A stretch of DNA of 57,886 bases from Syntrophorhabdaceae bacterium (GCA_009783195.1 WRHP01000005.1:1-57886), one strand, 5' to 3'. Shown: positions 8,048 to 17,041, counted from the stretch's first letter. The notes: generated from the letters alone by a model not told the origin. Translations and numbers: made by a program.

Positions 8048-9131
8048 AGCCCTCGCCCAGGTGAAGAAAGAGCTGGGGGATGACGCCGTTATTCTTTCCA
8101 GCACGGAAAAGAAGGGGCAGTTGAATCCCGTCGTGGTCGAGGCGGCTGTAGACTATGAGGTCGGAGATGTCCCGGTTCCCAGGCAGATGGAGACCGCTGC
8201 CAGGCCGGTTTTAGCGAAAGCGGCGGCGCCGCCCGCTGACGATGAGATTCTTCAGGGAGGCGCGGAGGTTATCCAACTGCGTCGCGCGTTAACCGAGATG
8301 TGCGCCGAGGTCGGAACAATCCGCGGGTACCTCGAAACGGTGAAGGCCGATGCGGAAGAAGTCTCTCTTTCTCCCGAAAAACGGGATGCCCTGCGTTTTC
8401 TCAAGGAACGAGGGGTTCGCGAGGAGTACGCGCGTGAGCTATGCGGCAGGGTGAACGGACTTACCGACATTCCCCGCGCGATGCTGGATAAAGTGAATGT
8501 TCGCAAGGGCGGCTGGGACGCCTGCAAGGTTGTGATGATGATCGGGCCGACCGGGGTTGGAAAGACCACCACGATTGCGAAACTGGCGGCGGCGACCAGG
8601 GCCGGCTTGCGGACCGCGATCATCAGCCTGGACAATTACCGCATCGGAGCGCTTGAGCAGATCAGGATATACTCCAAGATCATGGGGGTGCCGCTCGAAA
8701 TAGCGACGGACGCGCGGCGGGTTAAGTCCTGCCTGGAACGGCACGCCGACAAGGACGTGATTTTCATCGACACGACGGGGCGCAACCCGTTGAACGCGGC
8801 TTTCCTTGACGAGCTTTTGCCCGTATATGAGACAGGCGTGCCGGTGGAGACGCACCTTCTCGTCAGCGCCACATGCGACTATGCTTTCCTCGAACAGGCA
8901 TGGAAGGCCTATTCGCGTCTTCCCGTTGATTGCATAGGCATCACCAAAGCGGACGAGGCTGTGCAGTACGGCGCGTTTTATAACGCGGCGGCTCTTTGCG
9001 GAAAGCCGGTCTCCTGCATTACGACCGGCCAGACAGTGCCGGGCGACATCATGTTTCCAAACTGCAAAAAACTGCTTCAGATGGTTTTGACGGAAAACCC
9101 GGCGGGCATGGAAATAGCCGCTCTTGCGTAG
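8010..9131 (+). CDS. flhF: SRP-type GTPase FlhF, flagellar placement
   Basis: FlhF is an SRP-family GTPase that positions and numbers polar flagella together with FlhG. The 373-residue product has the B domain (1-about 85, MKMKTFQAKTFHEALAQVKK), a helical N domain, and a G domain with P-loop GPTGVGKT (179-186), a DTTGR G3 motif near 254 (Thr in place of the more common Ala) and TKAD as G4. ATG at 8016 is an alternative start two codons in. The gene sits between flhA and flhG, the standard order in polarly flagellated bacteria. Confidence 0.95.
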   Translation: MKMKTFQAKTFHEALAQVKKELGDDAVILSSTEKKGQLNPVVVEAAVDYEVGDVPVPRQMETAARPVLAKAAAPPADDEILQGGAEVIQLRRALTEMCAEVGTIRGYLETVKADAEEVSLSPEKRDALRFLKERGVREEYARELCGRVNGLTDIPRAMLDKVNVRKGGWDACKVVMMIGPTGVGKTTTIAKLAAATRAGLRTAIISLDNYRIGALEQIRIYSKIMGVPLEIATDARRVKSCLERHADKDVIFIDTTGRNPLNAAFLDELLPVYETGVPVETHLLVSATCDYAFLEQAWKAYSRLPVDCIGITKADEAVQYGAFYNAAALCGKPVSCITTGQTVPGDIMFPNCKKLLQMVLTENPAGMEIAALA

Positions 9132-9162
9132 GGATAAAATAGAAGGATTCGGAGAGAAGACA

Positions 9163-9987
9163 ATGCGAAACAAAAAACCGGTCCGGACTGTTACCATCGC
9201 CAGCGGAAAAGGCGGCGTAGGCAAGACAAACGTCGTCGCAAACCTTGCGATTGCCCTGCGAAAGATGGGGAAGGAAGTCATGATCCTCGATGCCGATCTG
9301 GGTTTGAGCAATGTGGACATCCTGCTTCAGCTTACTCCCAGATATAACATCCAACACGTCATCAGCGGGGAGAAGCGGCTAAAAGACGTCATCGTGGAAG
9401 GACCCTACGGGATCAAGGTGCTTCCCGCTTCGTCCGGCGTCCAGGAGCTGACTCATCTGGACGCGCTCCAAAGGATGCAGTTGATCGAGGAGTTCGAGGC
9501 ATATGATAAAGATATCGACATCCTTCTTATTGATACCTCCGCCGGGATTTCGGAAAACGTGGCTTTTTTCTGTGTGGCGTCACGGGAGATCGTCATTGTG
9601 ACATCTCCCGAGCCGACAGCTCTCACGGATGCATACGCCTTGATAAAGGTGCTGTTTACCCGTTATCAGGAAAAGGAGTTTCGCGTACTTGTAAACTCCG
9701 CGCGCAACCAGGCGGACGCGAAAGATGTTTACCGGAAGCTCGCGGTGGCAGCCGACCGGTTCCTGAATGTATCCCTCGATTACCTTGGGTATCTTCCTTA
9801 TGACAAACTGGTCCATGAGGCCGTAAGAGCGCAACAGCCGTTCATTGATATGTTCCCAAACGGGGCGGCGTCGTTGGCGATAGAGGAGCTTGCCTTGCAG
9901 TTTGCCGAACCCGCGAAAGAGGAAATAAAAGGTGGATTACAGTTCTTCATCGGAAATATGTTTGCGATGGCTGGAGAGGCAAGATGA
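9163..9987 (+). CDS. flhG: MinD-like ATPase FlhG (FleN/YlxH), flagellar number control
   Basis: FlhG is a ParA/MinD-type ATPase that limits flagellar number and acts on FlhF. From ATG 9163 (after GGAGAG) the product has 274 residues; the frame extends to a TTG at 9124 overlapping flhF, which is less likely. The deviant Walker A motif SGKGGVGKTN is at residues 11-20, followed by LDADLGLSNVDILL, and IDTSAGIS forms Walker B. The N-terminus begins directly at the ATPase fold and lacks the DQAxxLR-type FlhF-activating helix described for some FlhG proteins, as in FleN. Its stop overlaps the fliA start. Confidence 0.93.
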   Translation: MRNKKPVRTVTIASGKGGVGKTNVVANLAIALRKMGKEVMILDADLGLSNVDILLQLTPRYNIQHVISGEKRLKDVIVEGPYGIKVLPASSGVQELTHLDALQRMQLIEEFEAYDKDIDILLIDTSAGISENVAFFCVASREIVIVTSPEPTALTDAYALIKVLFTRYQEKEFRVLVNSARNQADAKDVYRKLAVAADRFLNVSLDYLGYLPYDKLVHEAVRAQQPFIDMFPNGAASLAIEELALQFAEPAKEEIKGGLQFFIGNMFAMAGEAR

Positions 9988-10724
9988 GGACCGCCGCCAT
10001 GATGCAGTCTACAGACAACGACAGCAAAGAACGTATCATTCAGGAATTTTTGCCGTTTATCCGGTTTACCGCCCGCCGCTTCAGGTGGAGGCTGGGCCCC
10101 GGCATGTTGGAGGATGACCTTATCAGCGCCGGAGTGGTTGGGCTTTTGGACGCGCTCCAGAGGTTTCAGCCCGGCATTGTGAAGCTTAAAACGTATGCCG
10201 AGCACCGGATACGCGGCGCGATGCTCGACGAACTCCGCGCGGCGGACGTTCTCCCGAGAAATGTCAGGGACCGGGTCAATGTTATGAAAAGCGCGTATTC
10301 GAAGCTTGAGCATACGCTTGGCCGTATGCCGGAGGATTTCGAGGTTGCGGAGGCGATCGGCGTAAGCCTTGATGAATACCACAAGACGCTGCGGGAAAGC
10401 GGCGCCGCTATTCATCTGCGGTTCGAGGATTTTACAGGTCGCATGGGCGAAGAGGAAAGTGATAGTCTATTAAACACCATCCCCGACACAGAGGGTATGG
10501 ACCCGGGTACTATCGCTGAACGATCGAATTTGCAGCAGATACTGGCAGACGAGATCAAGGAACTTCCGGAAAAAGAACGTCTTGTTTTGTCGCTGTACTA
10601 CTGGGATGAACTGACAATGAAGGAAATAGGGAAGATTCTGGGACTTACGGAAGGCAGGGTATCCCAGCTCCACGGTCAGGCGCTTCTTCGGTGCAAATCG
10701 CGTTTTGAGGAACGCCGGGCGTAA
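9984..10724 (+). CDS. fliA: Flagellar sigma factor FliA (sigma28)
   Basis: FliA directs RNA polymerase to late flagellar genes. The 246-residue product has sigma region 2 (about 22-100, with DDLISAGVVGLLDALQRF and TYAEHRIRGAMLDELR), region 3 (about 105-165) and region 4 near the C-terminus (LPEKERLVLSLYYWDELTMKEIGKILGLTEGRVSQLH). The start at 9984 overlaps flhG by four bases; ATGs at 9999 and 10002 are alternatives. Matching promoters occur at 10745, 21294 and 28171, and its antagonist FlgM is encoded at 21357. Confidence 0.96.
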   Translation: MRTAAMMQSTDNDSKERIIQEFLPFIRFTARRFRWRLGPGMLEDDLISAGVVGLLDALQRFQPGIVKLKTYAEHRIRGAMLDELRAADVLPRNVRDRVNVMKSAYSKLEHTLGRMPEDFEVAEAIGVSLDEYHKTLRESGAAIHLRFEDFTGRMGEEESDSLLNTIPDTEGMDPGTIAERSNLQQILADEIKELPEKERLVLSLYYWDELTMKEIGKILGLTEGRVSQLHGQALLRCKSRFEERRA

Positions 10725-10744
10725 AGGCTAAAACCGGGTTTTTT

Positions 10745-10772
10745 TAAATAAAAACCAGATTTTTGCCGATAA
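10745..10772 (+). promoter_or_regulatory. Candidate sigma28 promoter of the HEAT-cheR-cheY-cheZ operon
   Basis: TAAA at 10745-10748, 16-base spacer, then a perfect GCCGATAA at 10765-10772. The usual spacer is 15. The predicted transcription start, about seven bases downstream, falls only ~5 bases before the ATG at 10784, so the transcript would be nearly leaderless for the first gene. It lies just after fliA. Confidence 0.6.
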
Positions 10773-10783
10773 GAAGAGGAGCC

Positions 10784-12241
10784 ATGATAAAGACAAAGAT
10801 CTCTTCCCGTGTTTTGAAGAGTCTTTCAAGCAGCGATGCCTCGAAAAGACGCGCCGCCGCCGATTCGCTTGCGAACGGTGACGTACGAGCCGTTTATCCC
10901 CTTATTCAGGCGCTTAAAGATCCTCACCCAGGGGTTCAGGAAGCGGCGGCTTCATCTCTGATTTCCATCGGCGGTGAAGTTACCGCCTGGATGGTTTTGC
11001 CGCTTCTGCGGGAAGAAGCTTTATTGAGCAATATGGCCATGGTCATTCTGAGGGAGATCGGCCCTGCGACTCTCCGGCACTTATCTCCCCTGCTGCGGGA
11101 CAAAGACGACGATATCCGCAAGTTCGCGATTGAACTGGTCGCCGACCTTGGCGGGCGCGAATATATGGACAAGCTGGTCGAGCGGTTGAAATGGGATCTA
11201 AACCCAAATGTTCGCGCGGTTGCGGCGAAAGCGCTGGGAGATCTCCGGTGCCATGAGACGCTTCCGAACCTGGTTGCCGCCTTGAAAGATGTGGAATGGG
11301 TTCGATTTGCTGTCCTGGAGTCGTTATGCCTCCTCAAGGACGCGGAGGCGGTGGAGCCGATCCTGGAACTTTTGAACGATCCGTCCTCCACCACCCGGCG
11401 TTTTGCCATCGAAACCCTTGGAGTGATAGGTTCTCCGCTGGCCGGCAAAGCCCTTCTGTCTTTCCTTGAAAAAACGAACGAAAACGAGCGGCGTGTTGTA
11501 TTGATGAGCTTGCTCAGGATCGGAATTCCCCTTCCCGGCGGCAGGTATTCCGAGGATCTTTTTGCGGCTTTTCTCGAAGAAGACGGATGGGAGAACAAGA
11601 TCATCGCCTTGCGTGGGCTTGTCGGCATTGCCGACCGAGACGCTCTGCGCGCGATCTTCGACAAGGTAGGCTCTCTCGACGCGACAAACCCACATGACGA
11701 GGAAATCTTGCGCACGATCAAGGAGATCCTGTCGTGCTGCAGTAACCGGAAATTCCTGCTGGATCTGATGGAAGACCCGACGTTGCGGTTCCGCGGCAAG
11801 GCCGTTCTTACGGAGCTTGTAGGGGAGTTGCAACTTGGAGAAGCCGTTTGTATTCTCGTGGCGATGCTGCGTGACGATGCGCGCGATATCCGTCGGGCGG
11901 CCGCGTACGCCTTGGAGCGGATCGGGGACGAAAGGGCGCTGGAAGGGCTCCTTGACTCTATCGCTGACCATGACAGCGGTGTCCGGAAGGCAAGCGTTTC
12001 GGCTCTGGGCGCATTGAAAAAGAAGGAGGCGTTTGATCCCCTGAAATCCCTTCTTCAGGAGGAGCCGTATGTCGATGTTATCGAGGAGATATTGCGCGCG
12101 TTGTACGCGATTGATCCGTGCGCGATGTCCGGGATAGGCGACGCGCTTGGAGAACAGGCAAAGGGCGTGTACGACGCGTTTGTTCACGGCGGTGTGGGGT
12201 TGAGCGCAGCGGAAAAAACTACGGATGACATACTAAGATGA
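10784..12241 (+). CDS. HEAT-repeat protein encoded in the chemotaxis operon
   Basis: The 485-residue product is built almost wholly of HEAT/PBS-lyase-type helical repeats of about 30 residues, for example AVYPLIQALKDPHPGVQEAA, NLVAALKDVEWVRFAVLESL, EPILELLNDPSSTTRRFAIE and EGLLDSIADHDSGVRKASVS. There is no signal peptide or transmembrane segment, so it should be a cytoplasmic scaffold or binding protein. I start at ATG 10784 rather than the upstream TTG 10763, which lies inside the promoter. It overlaps cheR by four bases and is preceded by a sigma28-type promoter, so it is expressed with chemotaxis genes. Its partner is unknown; binding to CheR, the receptor array or FlhF/FlhG are possibilities. 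Confidence 0.8.
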   Translation: MIKTKISSRVLKSLSSSDASKRRAAADSLANGDVRAVYPLIQALKDPHPGVQEAAASSLISIGGEVTAWMVLPLLREEALLSNMAMVILREIGPATLRHLSPLLRDKDDDIRKFAIELVADLGGREYMDKLVERLKWDLNPNVRAVAAKALGDLRCHETLPNLVAALKDVEWVRFAVLESLCLLKDAEAVEPILELLNDPSSTTRRFAIETLGVIGSPLAGKALLSFLEKTNENERRVVLMSLLRIGIPLPGGRYSEDLFAAFLEEDGWENKIIALRGLVGIADRDALRAIFDKVGSLDATNPHDEEILRTIKEILSCCSNRKFLLDLMEDPTLRFRGKAVLTELVGELQLGEAVCILVAMLRDDARDIRRAAAYALERIGDERALEGLLDSIADHDSGVRKASVSALGALKKKEAFDPLKSLLQEEPYVDVIEEILRALYAIDPCAMSGIGDALGEQAKGVYDAFVHGGVGLSAAEKTTDDILR

Positions 12242-13065
12242 CGCAGCAAGCGCCGTTGCTCAACGACAAGGCTTTCGAGAAGCTGCGGGATTATGTGTAC
12301 GATCGCTCGGGGATCCGCCTCTCGGAGATAAAAAAGCACTCCATTGAGAACCACTTGGCGCGTCGGATACTTGAGAACCACCTTTCGGGCTTCGACGATT
12401 ACCTCACTTTTATGATGTCCAGAGAAGCAACGGAACTCAAAGCTTTGTTCGGAATTATCACTACGAACGAGACATATTTTTTCCGCGAGCCGCCGCAGCT
12501 TGATGTGTTCAAGAAGCACATTGTGCCGAATGTGCTTAAAAACAAACGGACGCGGGATATTCGTGTTTGGTCCGCCGCATGCTCGTCAGGAGAAGAGCCT
12601 TATACTGTGGCGGCGATGCTCAAAGAGACCGAGCCGCTTTTGCGGACGGACATCATAGGGTCAGATATCAGCGAAGTTGTTTTGGAGACGGCAAGACGCG
12701 GTATCTTTTCGTCTTACTCAGTGCGAAACGTGCCGCCGAACTACTTGCAAAAATATTTTAAGGCTCGCGAAAACGCATACGAACTCGATGAATCTATCCG
12801 GAAAATGGTGAGATTTCTAAATGTCAATCTTGTCGACGAAAAAGCGGTTCGCGCAATTCGAAACGCTGACGTGATCTTTTGCCGCAACGTTCTGATTTAC
12901 TTTGACGAAAAATCAAAACGTAAAGCGGTGTCCTTGCTTTACGATGCGCTTGCGCCGAACGGGTTCCTGATCGTCGGCACGTCGGAGAGCTTGTATAATG
13001 TCACGCGCGCTTTACAGCCAACCGTCATCGACAAGGTTGTTCTTTACCAAAAGGCGGGGTCATGA
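12238..13065 (+). CDS. cheR: Chemoreceptor methyltransferase CheR
   Basis: CheR transfers methyl groups from SAM to glutamates of chemoreceptors for adaptation. The 275-residue product has the N-terminal helical domain (FEKLRDYVYDRSGIRL) and the catalytic domain with the SAM motif WSAACSSGEEPYTVA, followed by the DVIFCRNVLIYFD segment typical of CheR. Length is normal and no TPR extension is present. It overlaps the HEAT gene and the following response regulator by four bases each. No cheA, cheB or cheW lies in this window. Confidence 0.96.
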   Translation: MTQQAPLLNDKAFEKLRDYVYDRSGIRLSEIKKHSIENHLARRILENHLSGFDDYLTFMMSREATELKALFGIITTNETYFFREPPQLDVFKKHIVPNVLKNKRTRDIRVWSAACSSGEEPYTVAAMLKETEPLLRTDIIGSDISEVVLETARRGIFSSYSVRNVPPNYLQKYFKARENAYELDESIRKMVRFLNVNLVDEKAVRAIRNADVIFCRNVLIYFDEKSKRKAVSLLYDALAPNGFLIVGTSESLYNVTRALQPTVIDKVVLYQKAGS

Positions 13066-13460
13066 AAATACTTATTGTTGACGACGACAAAACTACGCGA
13101 AAGATTCTAAGTCTCTACTTGAAAGAGGGCGGTTTTAATGTTACAACCGCCGAAAATGGTTTGAACGCCATGGAAAAACTTGGCTCAGACACTTTTCAGT
13201 TAGTTATGACAGATCTTAATATGCCGTTTATGGATGGGATCGAATTTATCAAGGCAATTAAAGCGAATCCAGGAACGGCTCATATTCCCGCCCTGATGTT
13301 AACGGCTGAAACGGATGGAGAAGAAAAAGATAGGGCTTTTAAGGCCGGCGCCGACGGGTATCTGTCCAAACCGGTGACAGCCGAAGAACTGGCTGTCAAG
13401 ATTAGGCAGATGCTGGAAGATGCTTTAGAGAAGGGAGAAAAACCGAATGGCAAAGCTTGA
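13062..13460 (+). CDS. Single-domain response regulator (CheY-like)
   Basis: The 132-residue product is one receiver domain: acidic pocket VDDD (7-10), phosphoacceptor Asp in [11 protein letters not shown], Thr in MLTAE and Lys in YLSKP. It has a short Lys-rich tail. It lacks an output domain, so it may act as a phosphate sink or bind a partner, in addition to the canonical CheY encoded next. It overlaps cheR by four bases and cheY by fourteen. Confidence 0.9.
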   Translation: MKILIVDDDKTTRKILSLYLKEGGFNVTTAENGLNAMEKLGSDTFQLVMTDLNMPFMDGIEFIKAIKANPGTAHIPALMLTAETDGEEKDRAFKAGADGYLSKPVTAEELAVKIRQMLEDALEKGEKPNGKA

Positions 13461-13833
13461 TTTTAAAGAAAAAATTCTAATAGTCGATGATTTTGCGACA
13501 ATGCGCCGGATTGTGAAGAATCTGCTAAAGCAGCTTGGTTACGAGAACATAACCGAGGCTGAAGATGGCGAACAGGCGTACGCCAAACTCAAGGGAGGCG
13601 GATTCAAATTCGTGGTTTCCGACTGGAACATGCCGAATCTTGACGGCCTTGGGCTTGTGCAGAAGGTTCGCAGCGATCCGGAGCTTAAAACCTTGCCGTT
13701 TCTGATGGTTACCGCCGAAGCTGAAAAAGAGAAGGTAATTGAGGCCATAAAAGCCGGCGTAAGCAATTACATTGTGAAACCGTTTACTGCGGAAACCTTA
13801 AAGGAAAAAATGGATAAGATCTTCGGGCAATAG
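13447..13833 (+). CDS. cheY: Chemotaxis response regulator CheY
   Basis: CheY carries the signal from CheA to FliM. The 128-residue product matches canonical Che[23 protein letters not shown] at the N-terminus, phosphoacceptor Asp in [27 protein letters not shown], and the conserved Lys in YIVKPF. It lies directly before cheZ, the usual pairing. The start ATG at 13447 overlaps the preceding regulator's 3' end. Confidence 0.95.
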   Translation: MAKLDFKEKILIVDDFATMRRIVKNLLKQLGYENITEAEDGEQAYAKLKGGGFKFVVSDWNMPNLDGLGLVQKVRSDPELKTLPFLMVTAEAEKEKVIEAIKAGVSNYIVKPFTAETLKEKMDKIFGQ

Positions 13834-13878
13834 ATCTTCTGGCAATAAAAACGGGTAATAAAAAATCGCGAGGACGTC

Positions 13879-14673
13879 ATGGCTGACGACATTCGGGGTA
13901 CTGTTTTTTGTTACCAAGGCGGAAATCCGGTTCGATTTGTCGCGCAAAAGACAAATGGGGGGGGGACCAAAGAGATGCTAAAAGGCGTCGATACGAAAGA
14001 ACTACAAACCGCCCAAGAGTTTCTGTCGAAGAAAAAAGAATCAATAGACCCCGGAGATCCCAGCCAAAAAGCTCTCAAAGAACTGATGGCCTTTATGGAA
14101 GCGGTTGCGGCAAGAGACTATGTGACCGCGGATGCCGCCGTAGAGCAACTGGTGGAGTCCTCTGAAGGAGGGCTGTACAAGGAGGTAGGCAAGGTCACGC
14201 GGCGTCTGCACGACTCGCTGAGAAGTTTCAAGGAAGCCATTGATCCCAAGATAACCTCGATCGTCAAAAAAGATATGCCAAGCGCGGTTGACCGGCTTCA
14301 GTACTGCGTTCAGAAGACGGAAGAAGCGGCCAACAAGACGATGAGTATCGTAGAGAAGCACATGGCGTCCATGGGAGAGCTGGAGGAAAACATTCTAAAA
14401 CTCCAGGGTCCCGATAGCGCTGTTGATTACTTGAATGAATTCAGGGAACGGTACGAAAACGACCTTACCGAGATAATTACCGCGCAGTCGTTCCAGGATC
14501 TTACGGGACAAACGATTCAGAAAGTTATCCTGCTCGTGGCGGACATCGAGAAGGAATTGGTCGGAATGGTGACGGCATTTGGCCTGAAGCTCGAAGTCGC
14601 GGGCAAAGAGGAGATCCACGAGAAGGTTAACCAGGGTGAAGTTGACGACCTCCTTAAGGAGTTGGGTTTCTGA
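13879..14673 (+). CDS. cheZ: CheY-phosphate phosphatase CheZ
   Basis: CheZ removes phosphate from CheY. The 264-residue product has a long helical hairpin (about 65-225) with the active-site segment SFQDLTGQ, giving Asp207 and Gln211 as the expected catalytic pair. A flexible linker leads to a C-terminal helix ending VDDLLKELGF, which fits the CheY-docking peptide. The N-terminal 35 residues are unusual, with a Gly-rich stretch. The gene follows cheY by 45 bases and ends the operon. Confidence 0.92.
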   Translation: MADDIRGTVFCYQGGNPVRFVAQKTNGGGTKEMLKGVDTKELQTAQEFLSKKKESIDPGDPSQKALKELMAFMEAVAARDYVTADAAVEQLVESSEGGLYKEVGKVTRRLHDSLRSFKEAIDPKITSIVKKDMPSAVDRLQYCVQKTEEAANKTMSIVEKHMASMGELEENILKLQGPDSAVDYLNEFRERYENDLTEIITAQSFQDLTGQTIQKVILLVADIEKELVGMVTAFGLKLEVAGKEEIHEKVNQGEVDDLLKELGF

Positions 14674-14795
14674 TCAGGTTGTGTGTTCATTGCGGGTGAT
14701 TCTGGCTTTAGATCAAATAACTTTTTGAAATGTGTTTTATCAAGGTCATATTGGCGGTATTATCAATACTGATTGGAACAGGTTGCAGCTTTTTT

Positions 14796-14813
14796 ACCCA
14801 TGTGGGTTTTTTT
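14796..14813 (+). terminator. Weak candidate terminator after cheZ
   Basis: A 4-bp stem ACCC/GGGT (14796-14799 with 14804-14807, loop ATGT) is followed by seven T. The stem is short, so this is only a candidate. The rest of 14674-14926 is AT-rich non-coding DNA in which I see no clear promoter. Confidence 0.3.
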
Positions 14814-14926
14814 ATAATGGCCGTCAGCAAATCATATAGGCGGATAGAGCAAAAGATTTTGTTTTAGGCGGTGGCGGCAGCAAGTTAAAACTTCCCTCTT
14901 TTGGTAAAATGCCGCCGGGAGGCTGC

Positions 14927-15760
14927 GTGAGCCAAGCGGACGCACGAGAAATACGGGAATATATTCGAGGAATATATAGTTCTCGGACGCTTCCGATGTT
15001 GCTTGTTAAGATCCTTGATGTTGTCCGGGAAGAGAACTCCTCGCCACAGGAACTTTTCAGCCTCATTTCCCACGACCAGGTACTCGCGGAGCGGGTGATC
15101 CGCACGGCGAATTCGGTTTTCTTTGGGCATTCCGGCAAGATCAAGGGGCTGCCGCACGCCGTCATGTTTCTCGGATACGAGCGGATCCGTGTTATTGCGT
15201 TGGCGGTTGGCGTGATGGACGTATTTTCCGGAAAGAATTCTCTTGATATCAAAAACCTCTGGATTCATGGATACGAAGTCGCCAGTATTTCGGCGACCAT
15301 TTCGGACACGATAAGCATGGCTTCCCCCGACGAGGCGTTTCTTGCCGGACTTATTCACGATATAGGACGGGTTATCTTTTTCGAGAAGGACCGGGAGCGG
15401 TACAAACAGATAGGAATTGGCGACGACATGCTCGAAAAGGAGATGGAATTGTTCGGCTGCACCCACGCGGAAGTGGGTGCGTGGTATGCCGAAAGTGTCG
15501 GGATTCCCGAAGAACTGGTTTATGCTATCCGGCACCACCACAGCCCAATTAGCGCGGGCGAAAACCACCTCCTGGTCGCAATTACCTCCATCGGGGAGGC
15601 GCTCTCACGAAGTTTGAGGCCACGCGCAATCGACGATGGCATCTGGACTCCCGAGCACGCTGCTATTTTGCTTGAGCTTTCGATTGGGGATGACACTAAG
15701 CAGTTGGTCCGGCAAAAACTCCAGAACCTCGAAAAGGATATAGAATCGTTCTTCCCTTAG
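14927..15760 (+). CDS. HDOD-domain signalling protein
   Basis: HDOD domains are HD-type folds linked to signalling that often lack catalytic residues. The ~277-residue product carries the domain from about residue 15 to 210: LPMLLVKILDVVREENSSPQ at the start, SHDQVLAERVIRTANSVFFG in the middle, and LAGLIHDIGRVIFF with an intact HD pair. GTG at 14927 has GGGAGG four bases upstream; ATG at 14909 is the alternative. It is flanked by cheZ and flagellar genes, suggesting a regulatory role in motility, but the ligand is unknown. Confidence 0.82.
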   Translation: MSQADAREIREYIRGIYSSRTLPMLLVKILDVVREENSSPQELFSLISHDQVLAERVIRTANSVFFGHSGKIKGLPHAVMFLGYERIRVIALAVGVMDVFSGKNSLDIKNLWIHGYEVASISATISDTISMASPDEAFLAGLIHDIGRVIFFEKDRERYKQIGIGDDMLEKEMELFGCTHAEVGAWYAESVGIPEELVYAIRHHHSPISAGENHLLVAITSIGEALSRSLRPRAIDDGIWTPEHAAILLELSIGDDTKQLVRQKLQNLEKDIESFFP

Positions 15761-15781
15761 AGAGGTATGGAGTAGGCAGCC

Positions 15782-16147
15782 ATGCTAAAAAATTTGTTCG
15801 GTAAAAAGGCTCCCGCCGCCCCGGCGAACAACGAATCGGCCAAGTGGCGCTTAACGATGGAACTTGCCGAAATCGAAGAAATTTCCGAAAAGATGATACG
15901 GAAGATCGAAGAACGGATTGCCGCGCTTTCAGATATTGAGGCGCGCCTGGACAAGAAAGCCTCCGCTTTGGAGGAAATCGTGGCGAAAGCGGCCGGCATC
16001 GGTTCGGCTCAGGGCGAGATGGTTGACGTACGCCACCGGGGAGTCATTGCTCTGGCGCGGAAAGGTCTGAAAGCCGACGAGATTGCCGAGATTTTTGACA
16101 TGACCAAAGGAGAGGTGGAATTAATCCTGAATCTTCAGCGCCAATGA
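15782..16147 (+). CDS. Small coiled-coil/helix-turn-helix-like protein (DUF2802-like)
   Basis: The 121-residue product has a basic N-terminus, a long charged coiled coil (about 22-75), and a C-terminal segment ARKGLKADEIAEIFDMTKGE that looks like a helix-turn-helix (about 95-120). Small proteins of this type, often labelled DUF2802 or DUF6115, are common beside flgF in flagellar clusters. I cannot assign a function. A short hydrophobic N-terminal stretch seen in some relatives is absent. Confidence 0.6.
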   Translation: MLKNLFGKKAPAAPANNESAKWRLTMELAEIEEISEKMIRKIEERIAALSDIEARLDKKASALEEIVAKAAGIGSAQGEMVDVRHRGVIALARKGLKADEIAEIFDMTKGEVELILNLQRQ

Positions 16148-16260
16148 TCATCGCCGGGGCGGGCAAAAAATGCCTCCACCGGAAAGTTTTTCCTTCGTAG
16201 AGCCTTCAATTTATCCCTGTTTCGCGCGATAACCCCCCGTCATTTACTGTTTTTTTAGTA

Positions 16261-16277
16261 TGGCACCGAGATTGCAT
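16261..16277 (+). promoter_or_regulatory. sigma54 promoter upstream of flgF
   Basis: TGGCAC at 16261-16266, five bases, then TTGCAT at 16272-16277: an exact match to the -24/-12 consensus with correct spacing. The predicted transcription start is about 16287, only two bases before the flgF ATG at 16289. It should serve the flgFGAHIJ operon. Confidence 0.8.
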
Positions 16278-16288
16278 CTATAGGAGGC

Positions 16289-17002
16289 ATGTATAAGGGA
16301 ATCTACATAGCGCTCTCAGGGTCGATTCAGAAGCAGAACCAGATCGACACAATCACCCACAATGTAGCCAATGTCAGCACTATCGGGTTCAAGAAAAGCC
16401 GCATCTCGTTCCATGAGTGCCTGGTTTCGAAAATCAGCGGCATAGCCGACAGCGACGACGGCAAATCTATGACAAATGTTACGGAAGTACGGACCGACTA
16501 CTCGCCCGGAGCGCACTTTACCACCGGCAACCCGCTTGACGTTGCCTTGGTCGGCAATGGGTTCATGACGCTTGAAGGGGATCGTTATACGCGTTCGGGG
16601 GCTCTTGTGCTCAACCGGGAAGGGTTTCTCGTCACTTCAACCGGGCGAAGGGTTCTTGGCGAAGGCGGCCCGATTCAGATTCCACCCGGAGGAAAGGTCT
16701 TGATAGCGTCCGGCGGACAAGTAAGCTCCGACGGGGTCGTGGTCGGCACGATCAAGCTTGTCGATTTTGCGAATACGACCTCCCTCGTGGCGCTTTCGAA
16801 CGGGGAGTTCAGGTCTGACGATACACCGACTGCTTCGACTGCTTCCGTGGCTTCCGGCTACCTGGAAGCGTCGAATGTGGACGCGGTTACGGAAATGGTC
16901 CAGATGATTAACACCGTCAGGGAGTTCGAGATCTACCAGAAGGCTATCCGCATGTTCGACGATGCGGCTGCGCGCGTGAACAGCGAAATGGCGAAGATAT
17001 AA
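16289..17002 (+). CDS. flgF: Flagellar proximal rod protein FlgF
   Basis: FlgF is one of the rod proteins of the basal body. The 237-residue product begins MYKGIYIALSGSIQKQNQID and has the rod-protein signature HNVANVSTIGFKKSR (about 28-42); the C-terminal helix VTEMVQMINTVREFEIYQKAI is typical of the FlgBCEFG family. The start region is odd: AGGAGG at 16282-16287 is separated from ATG by one base, and the predicted sigma54 start overlaps it. The N-terminal sequence is conserved, so the start itself is probably right. Confidence 0.92.
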   Translation: MYKGIYIALSGSIQKQNQIDTITHNVANVSTIGFKKSRISFHECLVSKISGIADSDDGKSMTNVTEVRTDYSPGAHFTTGNPLDVALVGNGFMTLEGDRYTRSGALVLNREGFLVTSTGRRVLGEGGPIQIPPGGKVLIASGGQVSSDGVVVGTIKLVDFANTTSLVALSNGEFRSDDTPTASTASVASGYLEASNVDAVTEMVQMINTVREFEIYQKAIRMFDDAAARVNSEMAKI

Positions 17003-17041
17003 ACGCTTGGAAATACGGAATAAGGAAGGAGATTTAAAACA

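Noticed and set aside
14774-14788. TTGGAAC followed by TTGCA, resembling a sigma54 promoter before the HDOD gene
   Set aside because: The GG and GC elements are 10 rather than 12 bases apart, which disrupts sigma54 recognition.
14836-14843. GGCGGATA, resembling the sigma28 -10 box
   Set aside because: It has mismatches in the core and no TAAA at 15-16 bases upstream.
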